Of a stretch of 11,787 nt of DNA, positions 5,584 to 11,787 are shown piece after piece. The DNA is from an uncultured Bacilli bacterium (lineage in GTDB: Bacteria; Bacillota_I; Bacilli_A; RF39; UBA660): contig CALVIA010000029.1 of NCBI GenBank assembly GCA_944329255.1, positions 1 through 11,787 on the forward strand, in the 5' to 3' direction. The notes under the pieces are model-generated. The model was not told the DNA's origin. It made no database searches and saw only the letters and a list, made by a program, of their open reading frames with translations. Both the position numbers and the translations under genes were made by a program. The number at the start of each line of letters is the position of its first letter. The first letter of the stretch is position 1.

Positions 5584-6252
5584 ATGGGGACATCTACTAG
5601 AAAAGTATTACCTAGGTCTAATAAAATTATTAATGAAGCAATATCTAACGGTGGGTTATCTTTGTCGAACGGAGGAAGTGGATTAGCAAACTTGATTCCA
5701 AAACTAATGTTTCCGGATAAAGGGCAAAGTAAAATAAAAAAAGTATCTAATGGAATTTTTAGATCTCAAACATATTATAATTCTATTCAAAAGATTGTTA
5801 AAACAATCAAAAAAGTAAATTCATCTGGTATAACAGGATTAGGCATAGCGGGATTTTCAAATTACAATAGAATTCAAAGAATTGAAATATTATCGGATTA
5901 TTTAGGAATAGAAAGTGATGAAACTTTAAAGCAGTCGTTTAAGGATACATTATTAGAAATTGATATATTTGAGGAAAATGTAAATCCAATAGATTTTGTA
6001 ATAAAATATATTCAAAATATTTTCAAAAATATACTTGAGTCATTTTCTTTTGAAGATGCTTCACAAAACATAGATAATTTTGATGATAATAAAACAGATG
6101 TTGAATTTAATGAATATATTACAAGTAATACTGATAATGTATTACATTTACATATAACAGATAATTTTATTAGCAATATTGACGATAATGAATTAACCAT
6201 TAAAAATTTAAATAAGGCATATTATGATGCCTTACAGTCGTTGAAAGGGTGA
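5584..6252 (+). CDS. qatB: QatB-like protein with conserved MGTS N-terminus
   Basis: This 222-aa protein resembles QatB of the Qat (QueC-associated) anti-phage system. The main signature is the N-terminal MGTST, followed by a basic, low-complexity Gly/Ser/Asn-rich stretch (about 20-40) and a helical domain (about 60-150). The last 70 residues are acidic. An in-frame GTG at 5578 has better spacing (6 bases) from AAAGGAAG (5564-5571), but would add two residues. I prefer the ATG at 5584 because QatB proteins start with MG. The N-terminal Gly exposed after Met removal is the reported attachment site for a 7-deazaguanine group made by QueC-like partners (known from type IV CBASS and, as I recall, Qat). 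The stop is 4 bases before the QatC-like start, so the two are co-translated. It is shorter and more diverged than typical QatB, so the call is moderate. Confidence 0.62.
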   Translation: MGTSTRKVLPRSNKIINEAISNGGLSLSNGGSGLANLIPKLMFPDKGQSKIKKVSNGIFRSQTYYNSIQKIVKTIKKVNSSGITGLGIAGFSNYNRIQRIEILSDYLGIESDETLKQSFKDTLLEIDIFEENVNPIDFVIKYIQNIFKNILESFSFEDASQNIDNFDDNKTDVEFNEYITSNTDNVLHLHITDNFISNIDDNELTIKNLNKAYYDALQSLKG

Positions 6253-6256
6253 ATAA

Positions 6257-7546
6257 ATGAACAAGTTTTTTGATGAATATGGTAAAAATCCACATGAATT
6301 ACATTTTAATGCAGAAAATATGTTAAGAATTGGTTCATATGATAATAATCTTATTTTAGATTTATATGATATTTTTGTTTCAATTTGTTATCACGATTTT
6401 TTTACAATTAGGGATGAGAATGTTGATAATAGCAGTAAGTTAAAAATTACTGTACCCGTAAATTACTATGATGAATTAGAAAAGGTGATTCCAATTATAT
6501 GCGAGTTAATAGCATATATGACAAATGGTGAAAAATGGAGTATATGTATAGAAAAAAGTATTATCCCTAAAAAAATCGATACAGGTAGGCTAGAATTACA
6601 AACTGAAAAATTTGAAAATATATGTTTGTTATCGGGAGGTCTAGATGCTTTTTCGGGAGCGTTAAATGAAAAAGATAATAAAACGTTATTTGTAACAACA
6701 GAAACTAATCCTACCGAAGTAATTAACGCAAGATTTATTTATGATCATGTATTAAATGAAAGTCAAAATGAACATGTAGTAGTTAAAAAGAAGGAATTAA
6801 ACTATGAAAGTCATTATACACAAAGAACGAGAACGTTGTTTTTTCTTTCAAACGCACTAATATATGCTGACTATTTCAAAATTAGTGAAATCAAAATGTA
6901 TGAAAATGGAATTATGTCTTTGAACCCTAAATTTTATTTCAGAAGAATTGTTACAAAAACTACACATCCTAAAACAATTTATCTAATAAATAAAATTCTT
7001 AATGAATTGAATATTAATATTAAAATTATAAATTCATATATGTACTTAACAAAGTCGGAGGTTTTGAGTAGGATACCAAAAAAATATATAGGGTATATTA
7101 AAAACACAAAGACTTGTTCAAAAAACCACGGAATACAAGCTTTATCAAATAGGGTAAAAGGTGAAACACATTGCGGATTATGTACTGCGTGTATACTAAG
7201 GCAAATATCAATTTTAAATTCAAATCTTATAGAAAACGATGTTCATTATATGCTGCCATTGAAAATGAGAAAAAGGGAAGATATAGTAAACTATGAAAAG
7301 CAAATATCAAAACCTAATAAAAGCCATTTAGTTAATAAATATGCCATTTATAAATATATAGAAAAGAAATCTTTATTGGAATATTATGAAAGATATTATG
7401 ATTTAGTTATAACTGGTAATATATATAATTACTTAGACTTAAATCCTAAATTTTTTGAAGAAAAAGATTATTTTGATAGAATTGATAAGATGATAAAAAA
7501 GTTTGCTAAAGAAATAAAAAAATATTTGGATAGTATGGAGAAGTAA
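6257..7546 (+). CDS. qatC: QatC-like protein, QueC-family PP-loop enzyme
   Basis: This 429-aa protein belongs to the QueC/QatC branch of PP-loop ATP pyrophosphatases, which activate a deazaguanine carboxylate (CDG) with ATP. Visible features are the PP-loop SGGLDAFSGAL at residues 126-136, with Ala where QueC usually has Ser in SGGxDS, a MYENGIMSLNP segment (214-224) where the family binds substrate, and a zinc site of four Cys (C287, then C306-x2-C309-x2-C312). It is about twice the length of housekeeping QueC (around 220-240 aa) because of an N-terminal domain of about 115 residues and a C-terminal helical extension, as in QatC. No QueD, QueE or QueF gene is nearby, so it is not part of queuosine synthesis here. 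The likely job is modification of the QatB-like partner encoded just upstream; this is inference from known systems. Confidence 0.8.
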   Translation: MNKFFDEYGKNPHELHFNAENMLRIGSYDNNLILDLYDIFVSICYHDFFTIRDENVDNSSKLKITVPVNYYDELEKVIPIICELIAYMTNGEKWSICIEKSIIPKKIDTGRLELQTEKFENICLLSGGLDAFSGALNEKDNKTLFVTTETNPTEVINARFIYDHVLNESQNEHVVVKKKELNYESHYTQRTRTLFFLSNALIYADYFKISEIKMYENGIMSLNPKFYFRRIVTKTTHPKTIYLINKILNELNINIKIINSYMYLTKSEVLSRIPKKYIGYIKNTKTCSKNHGIQALSNRVKGETHCGLCTACILRQISILNSNLIENDVHYMLPLKMRKREDIVNYEKQISKPNKSHLVNKYAIYKYIEKKSLLEYYERYYDLVITGNIYNYLDLNPKFFEEKDYFDRIDKMIKKFAKEIKKYLDSMEK

Positions 7547-7550
7547 AAAT

Positions 7551-8159
7551 ATGAAGATAGATAGATTTAAATATTATAGTAATGATAAATATGGTAATAT
7601 GCTTTTTAATATTTCAAGATGTTATAATGATATGATTATGGCAAAAAGATTAGTTAATTCAATAAAAGAAAGTAGCTTTGATAGTGATAGTATTAAAATA
7701 TCATATACTTTATATATTTCTAAGTTGTATTTTGGTCACTTAAAAGAAGCATTAAAACTCCTTGATGCGATATATAATGACAATAATTATAAAAAATATT
7801 TTTGTACATCAAAAACATTAAAATTGATGGATGAAATATCTAACGAAATTAACTTTGAAGATGGAAGTTTGAACAAAAAATATCTTAATATAAGACATGA
7901 TGCATTTCATTATAATATGTTAAATAGGCAAGCCATAAAAACATTCGAACAAGCAAATAAGCAGTTGTATGATAACGGGTTTAAAGATATTATTATTGAA
8001 TTTAAAAAAGGTATATATGACTACGAATTAGCTTGTGATGTACTAACTCTGACAAAATATTTCAATTGTGATAAAATTCCAAAGGAGATAATGATATTAT
8101 ACGATAAAGTCATAAAAATAATTAATACAATTTTAACTGATATATGTATTAAAAATTAG
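7551..8159 (+). CDS. Small HEPN-type protein, third gene of the Qat-like operon
   Basis: This 202-aa, predominantly helical protein has a clear R-x4-H motif at R115-H120 (RHDAFHY) in the second half of the chain. This is the catalytic signature of HEPN ribonucleases. Helices around residues 15-40, 47-75 and 125-140 fit a HEPN four-helix bundle. No membrane segment or signal peptide is present. The ATG at 7551 lies 4 bases after the QatC-like stop, with a GGAGAAG ribosome binding site inside the end of that gene, so it belongs to the same transcript. In the classic Qat locus this position is taken by QatD, a TatD-like nuclease, which is missing. This protein is therefore a candidate RNase effector. 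The exact family is not recognised, and the motif alone does not prove activity; some HEPN proteins are non-catalytic. Confidence 0.72.
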   Translation: MKIDRFKYYSNDKYGNMLFNISRCYNDMIMAKRLVNSIKESSFDSDSIKISYTLYISKLYFGHLKEALKLLDAIYNDNNYKKYFCTSKTLKLMDEISNEINFEDGSLNKKYLNIRHDAFHYNMLNRQAIKTFEQANKQLYDNGFKDIIIEFKKGIYDYELACDVLTLTKYFNCDKIPKEIMILYDKVIKIINTILTDICIKN

Positions 8160-8244
8160 CAATAAAAAAATTATAAATAGTATAGGATTAAATTATGATT
8201 AAATTTTTTTCTTTTGAGTTTAAAATAATAAAATATATTCATTG

Positions 8245-8260
8245 TACATGATATAATTAT
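8245..8260 (+). promoter_or_regulatory. Extended -10 promoter of the MutT-helicase operon
   Basis: TACATGATATAATTAT is identical to 569-584 upstream of the abiF-like gene. It contains TGA-TATAAT (hexamer 8252-8257), 18 bases before the ATG at 8276. No good -35 is visible. The 85 bases between this and the HEPN gene stop hold no clear terminator. Confidence 0.55.
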
Positions 8261-8275
8261 GAATAGGTGGTTTAT

Positions 8276-8662
8276 ATGATAAAAGTAGTAGCAGCTTTAA
8301 TTGAAAAAGATAATAAAGTTTTAATAGCAAGACGTTCTACTGGGGATCCTAATGTGTTTGGCAAGTGGGAATTTCCGGGTGGAAAAGTAGAACCAGAAGA
8401 AAATGAAATGCATGCTATTGAAAGAGAAATAAAAGAAGAATTTGAACTTATAATTAAAGCAAAAGAATTTGTAATTAATAATATTTGTGAGTATCCAACT
8501 AAAGTTGTTGATTTAAGATTATATAAATGTGATTATGTATCTGGTGAATTTTATTTACATGATCATTCTGAGTATAAATGGGTAGATAAAGAAGAATTAT
8601 TAGAATATGATTTAGCTCCAGCTGATATTCCGTTAGCAGAGTATGTAAAGAAGGTGAAGTAA
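8276..8662 (+). CDS. MutT-type Nudix hydrolase
   Basis: This 128-aa protein is a MutT/NudG-like nucleoside triphosphate pyrophosphohydrolase, which converts (d)NTPs, often damaged or non-standard ones, to monophosphate and pyrophosphate. Family hallmarks are VLIARRS (residues 15-21) and GKWEFPGGKVE (29-39). The Nudix box runs from G36 through E42 to R50-E51-I52-K53-E54-E55, with Glu (E57) replacing the last Gly. The ATG at 8276 has AGGTGG (8265-8270) 5 bases upstream. A GTG at 8267 lies inside that ribosome binding site and is rejected. Its stop overlaps the helicase ATG by one base (TAATG), so the two are translationally coupled. MutT-type genes are commonly found next to DUF3427-type helicases in Firmicutes, so the pair is probably one functional unit. 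Confidence 0.88.
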   Translation: MIKVVAALIEKDNKVLIARRSTGDPNVFGKWEFPGGKVEPEENEMHAIEREIKEEFELIIKAKEFVINNICEYPTKVVDLRLYKCDYVSGEFYLHDHSEYKWVDKEELLEYDLAPADIPLAEYVKKVK

Positions 8663-9129
8663 TGAAAGATGGTATTTATGAACAACTTTTAAATAATGAA
8701 TTAAAAAGTAAGTTAAATAATTCAGAATTCTTTTATAAAAGTAACACGATTTTAAAATCTCCGGAAAATGCTAAGAATTTGATAACAGAATATTTAAAAG
8801 AAGTAACAAGAAAAGCTATGGATTGTATTCAAGAAAAAAATGTAGATGTAGAAGATAGCGAAAGAGTGTTAAAAGAAATAGAAATTTGTAATGAAATTTT
8901 GGATTTATTAAGAACAAAATTAGATTTTGATGAGTATAAAGACTTAGATTTATCTATGGATGCAGAAGTTTTAGAATATGCATTTAAAAAATTAAATAAT
9001 AATTCATTTGATGGTAAAAAAATTGTTAGGCCAGTTACTTCATTAGTAGAACCAACTTTGTTTACAAATAGTTCTAAAGAAATTTCTTTATTATCAGAGT
9101 TAAGAAAAGAAATAGCCTCATCTGACTAA
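8662..9129 (+). CDS. DUF3427-type helicase, N-terminal part (ends at in-frame stop)
   Basis: This is the first 155 residues of what should be a protein of about 1,040 residues. The segment begins MKDGIYEQLLNNELKSKL, then a helical region, then VRPVTSLVEPTLFTNSSKEISLLSELRKEI (about 121-151). That last stretch is the usual lead-in to the phospholipase-D-like domain of DUF3427-containing DEAD/DEAH helicases. It ends ASSD-stop exactly where relatives continue with one residue and then a LLVSFI strand. The next codon after the TAA continues the family sequence in the same frame, so this is the 5' part of a gene broken by a nonsense codon. The ATG overlaps the MutT stop codon (TAATG). Confidence 0.75.
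   Translation: MKDGIYEQLLNNELKSKLNNSEFFYKSNTILKSPENAKNLITEYLKEVTRKAMDCIQEKNVDVEDSERVLKEIEICNEILDLLRTKLDFDEYKDLDLSMDAEVLEYAFKKLNNNSFDGKKIVRPVTSLVEPTLFTNSSKEISLLSELRKEIASSD
9127..9129 (+). other. In-frame TAA interrupting the helicase gene
   Basis: The reading frame is identical on both sides of this codon and protein-family homology continues without a gap (EIASSD-stop-VMLLVSFI). A single base change from AAA, GAA or CAA would remove it. No other disruption is seen in the following 884 codons. This indicates a very recent mutation, a sequencing error or, less likely, read-through. Confidence 0.8.
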
Positions 9130-11784
9130 GTGATGCTATTAGTATCTTTTATAAGAATGACTGGATTAATGCCTATTTATGAAGATTTAAAGGAATTTAC
9201 TGCTAAAGGTAAAAAGTTAAGAGTTATTTCTACAACTTATACTAAAGCAACAGAATATAAAGCAATTGAAAAATTGTTAGAATTACCTAATACTTCTATA
9301 AAAATTTCATATGAAACTGAAAATCAAAGATTACATGCAAAAGCATATATTTTTAAAAGAAACAATGGTTTTTCTACATTCTATATTGGTTCATCTAATT
9401 TATCTAGATCAGCCTTAGTTTATGGTGATGAGTGGAATGTTAAGTTAACTGAAAAAAATTCACCACAAATTTTTCAAAATGTTATTTCTGAATTTGAAAC
9501 ATATTGGAATTCATATGAATATAAAACTTTAAATAATAATGAAGAGGATAAAATTAAACTAAAAGAGGCATTATCATATAAAACAGAAAATGTTAATGTT
9601 TATCAAAATTTAATGACTTATAAACCATATGACTATCAAGAACAAATATTGGAAAAATTAGAGGTTGAAAGAGAAATTTATCATCGAAATAGAAATTTAG
9701 TTGTAGCTGCCACTGGTGTGGGTAAAACTGTACTTGCCGCATTTGACTTTAAAAACTTTTTAGAGAAGAATCCTAATGCTAAATTTTTATATGTAGTACA
9801 TAGACAAGAAATTTTGAAAAAGAGTTGTGATACATTTAGACAAATTTTAAAAGATGCTAATTTTGGTGAATTATATGTAGGCAATTATAAACCTGAAAAT
9901 ATAAATAGATTATTTACAACACCATTAGGTTTAGAAAATATAATGAAACAAGTTGATTCTGATTATTATGATTACATAGTTGCAGATGAAATACATCATG
10001 GTGCGGCTAAAACTTATACTAATTTTTTAAATTATTTTAATCCAAAATTATTATTAGGCTTAACTGCAACGCCAGAAAGAATGGATGGGCAAGATATAAC
10101 AGAATTTTTCTGTAATACTATTGCTGCTGAGATGAGATTACCTGAAGCAATAAATAACAAATTATTAGTTCCATTTCAATATTATGGAATTACTGATCCT
10201 ACTGATTTAAGTAATGTGAGATGGTCATCATATGGTTATAATAATAGTGATTTAGATAAACTATTTGTGGAAGATGAAACAAGTGCTAATGTAAGAGTTA
10301 ATACCATTATTGAAAATTTATTTAAATATATTGATGATATAGATAAAGTACATGGGCTAGGATTTTGTTCTTCAATTAATCATGCTGAGTATATGGCTAA
10401 TAAATTCACTGAAAACAATATTCCATCAATATGTTTAACTGGTAATTCAGATAGTAATTTGAGAAATAATGCTATAAAAGACCTTGAATCTGGTAAGATT
10501 AAATTTATTTTCACAGTTGATTTATATAACGAGGGTGTAGATATTCCATGTGTAAATGTCGAATTATTATTAAGACCTACAGATTCATTAACAATTTTCT
10601 TACAACAATTAGGTAGAGGACTTAGAAAACATATTAATAAAGATTATTTAATTGTTTTAGATTTTATTGGTGAATGTAATAAGCATTTTAATTATGCTGA
10701 TAAATTTAAAACTTTAATTGGAATTGAAGGAGTTAGTGTTAGAGATTCTATTAATAATGGATTCCCAATGTTACCAGTAGGTTGCTCAATTGCTTTAGAA
10801 AAAGTAGCCGAAGAATATATTTTGTCTAATATTAAAACTAATACAAGTAATAGACAAGTTATAATTGAAATGTTGCAAAAATTTGAAGAAACAACGCATA
10901 AAGAATTAACTTTATATAATTTTATTAATCATTATAAATTAAATATTAATAATATTTATAAAAAAGATGTGTCTTTTTATAGATTGTTAACAGAAGCAGG
11001 AATTAAATGCTTTACTGAAAAAAATTCGATAGAAAATGCTATCGTTGGTAGATTAAAAAATTTATTAACAATTAATTCTCCAAAATTTATAAATTATATT
11101 AAGTCATTATTAAATGATGAAAATATTAATCATAATGAGTTGCTAGATACAATGACATATTACACATTATTTAATAAACTACCGGAAAAGGAAGGATTTA
11201 AAAATATAATTGAAGCCTTAGAATTTGTTAAAAACTCAGAATGTTTAAACTATGAAATAAACGAAATATGTAATTATCTTTATAATTCATTAGAAGTATT
11301 ACCTATAAAAAATGATTTAGATTTTGATTGTCCTTTAGAAGTATATGGTGTTTATTCACAAGCTCAATTATATTCAGGCTTAGGTGTATTTAATGAAAAA
11401 TATGCAGGGCCAATGTTACAAGGAGTATGGTATTTAAAAGAACAAAATCATGATATATTTTTAGTTACAATAAATAAAGAAGCTAGTCATTTTGGTGAAT
11501 CGATTGCCTATGAAGATTATGCAATAAATGATGAGTTGTTTCATTGGCAAACTCAGAACTCTGTAGCAGATGGAAGTGACACTTTAAATAGGTATATTAA
11601 TTCAAATGGTAGAGTGAGTTTGTTTGTAAGAATAAATAGAAAAGAAAATAATCAAGCAAGTCCATATATTTATTTAGGTGAGGCTGAATATGTATCTCAT
11701 AGTGGATCAAAACCAGTTGGAATTGTTTGGAAATTAAAACATAAAATACCTGCAAAATATTTAGATAAAATGATGAAAATATAA
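9130..11784 (+). CDS. DUF3427-type PLD/DEAD-box helicase, main part
   Basis: The 884 residues read in the same frame as the upstream piece. Order: PLD-like domain with HAK (69-71) and GSSN (87-90); YKPYDYQ (164-170); Walker A ATGVGKT (194-200); DEIHH (286-290); TATPER (312-317); motif V TVDLYNEGVDIP (462-473); motif VI QQLGRGLRK (492-500); and a long C-terminal region whose last 180 residues (GVYSQAQLYSG..., ending near VSHSGSKPVGIVWKL) match the DUF3427 type. It is an ATP-dependent superfamily 2 translocase with a PLD nuclease-like domain. Such proteins are common in accessory and defence loci; the specific function is not known. The frame from 9130 (GTG, with ATG at 9133) has no ribosome binding site, so this is the 3' part of the interrupted gene, not an independent gene. 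Re-initiation or read-through would be needed for expression. Confidence 0.85.
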   Translation: MMLLVSFIRMTGLMPIYEDLKEFTAKGKKLRVISTTYTKATEYKAIEKLLELPNTSIKISYETENQRLHAKAYIFKRNNGFSTFYIGSSNLSRSALVYGDEWNVKLTEKNSPQIFQNVISEFETYWNSYEYKTLNNNEEDKIKLKEALSYKTENVNVYQNLMTYKPYDYQEQILEKLEVEREIYHRNRNLVVAATGVGKTVLAAFDFKNFLEKNPNAKFLYVVHRQEILKKSCDTFRQILKDANFGELYVGNYKPENINRLFTTPLGLENIMKQVDSDYYDYIVADEIHHGAAKTYTNFLNYFNPKLLLGLTATPERMDGQDITEFFCNTIAAEMRLPEAINNKLLVPFQYYGITDPTDLSNVRWSSYGYNNSDLDKLFVEDETSANVRVNTIIENLFKYIDDIDKVHGLGFCSSINHAEYMANKFTENNIPSICLTGNSDSNLRNNAIKDLESGKIKFIFTVDLYNEGVDIPCVNVELLLRPTDSLTIFLQQLGRGLRKHINKDYLIVLDFIGECNKHFNYADKFKTLIGIEGVSVRDSINNGFPMLPVGCSIALEKVAEEYILSNIKTNTSNRQVIIEMLQKFEETTHKELTLYNFINHYKLNINNIYKKDVSFYRLLTEAGIKCFTEKNSIENAIVGRLKNLLTINSPKFINYIKSLLNDENINHNELLDTMTYYTLFNKLPEKEGFKNIIEALEFVKNSECLNYEINEICNYLYNSLEVLPIKNDLDFDCPLEVYGVYSQAQLYSGLGVFNEKYAGPMLQGVWYLKEQNHDIFLVTINKEASHFGESIAYEDYAINDELFHWQTQNSVADGSDTLNRYINSNGRVSLFVRINRKENNQASPYIYLGEAEYVSHSGSKPVGIVWKLKHKIPAKYLDKMMKI

Positions 11785-11787
11785 ATA

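Noticed and set aside
6012..6200. Open frame on the - strand inside the QatB-like gene
   Set aside because: Antisense shadow in the acidic C-terminal region with no ribosome binding site.
6250..6252. TGA read as Trp (mycoplasma-like code)
   Set aside because: Reading through this TGA gives a frame with further TGA codons and no homology. Trp is encoded by TGG throughout, so the code is standard.
6257..7546. Housekeeping queuosine biosynthesis gene queC
   Set aside because: The protein is nearly twice the length of QueC, has extra N- and C-terminal regions, and lacks neighbouring queD/queE/queF genes. The QatB-like partner points to Qat instead.
8160..8244. Terminator or small gene after the HEPN gene
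   Set aside because: There is a T run and a direct repeat of GATTAAAT, but no convincing inverted repeat and no ORF with a ribosome binding site.
8267..8269. GTG at 8267 as start of the MutT-type gene
   Set aside because: It falls within the AGGTGG ribosome binding site; ATG at 8276 has correct spacing and matches the usual MutT N-terminus.
9681..9884. Open frame on the - strand inside the helicase
   Set aside because: Antisense of Walker A and adjacent motifs; no independent signals.

Overview
The window is strongly AT-rich (by eye roughly a quarter G+C or less). It uses standard stop codons, with TGG for Trp and TGA as a real stop, and Firmicutes-type AGGAGG ribosome binding sites. Together with a CwlD-like cell-wall amidase, this suggests a low-GC Firmicute, such as a gut Clostridia/Bacilli-type bacterium or a plasmid or prophage of one. 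All convincing genes lie on the + strand. No tRNA, rRNA or CRISPR array was seen.

Layout. (1) 1-537: the 3' part of a CwlD-like N-acetylmuramoyl-L-alanine amidase, entered exactly at its HGG zinc-ligand motif. (2) 597-2307: an Abi_2/AbiF-like HEPN protein with its own terminator, then an unrecognised 218-aa protein that may have an ADP-ribosyltransferase-like fold. (3) 2416-5331: a second, different amidase gene cut in two at the same HGG motif. Its first 15 codons lie at 2416-2460 and its downstream part at 5092-5331. Between them is a compact element of about 2.64 kb carrying a Nudix hydrolase, a 44-aa small ORF and a 529-aa large serine recombinase. Joining the outer sequences restores an in-frame DAGHGGVDPGA amidase motif, and joining the inner ends gives a plausible attP with inverted arms.

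(4) 5578-8159: a tight three-gene operon behind a leader with a strong hairpin. It encodes a QatB-like protein (MGTS N-terminus), a QatC/QueC-like PP-loop enzyme, and a small protein with an R-x4-H HEPN motif. The usual Qat partners QatA (ATPase) and QatD (TatD nuclease) are absent, so this looks like a minimal Qat-related system with a HEPN effector. It is the best candidate here for an undescribed arrangement. (5) 8276-11784: a MutT-type Nudix gene overlapping by one base a DUF3427-type PLD/DEAD helicase. A single in-frame TAA at 9127-9129 interrupts the helicase.

Overall this is an accessory or defence island: two or three candidate anti-phage modules (AbiF, Qat-like, Nudix-helicase) around a site-specific integration hot spot in amidase genes. 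The recombinase explains how DNA enters at the amidase HGG codons. Whether it also moves the neighbouring defence genes is inference.
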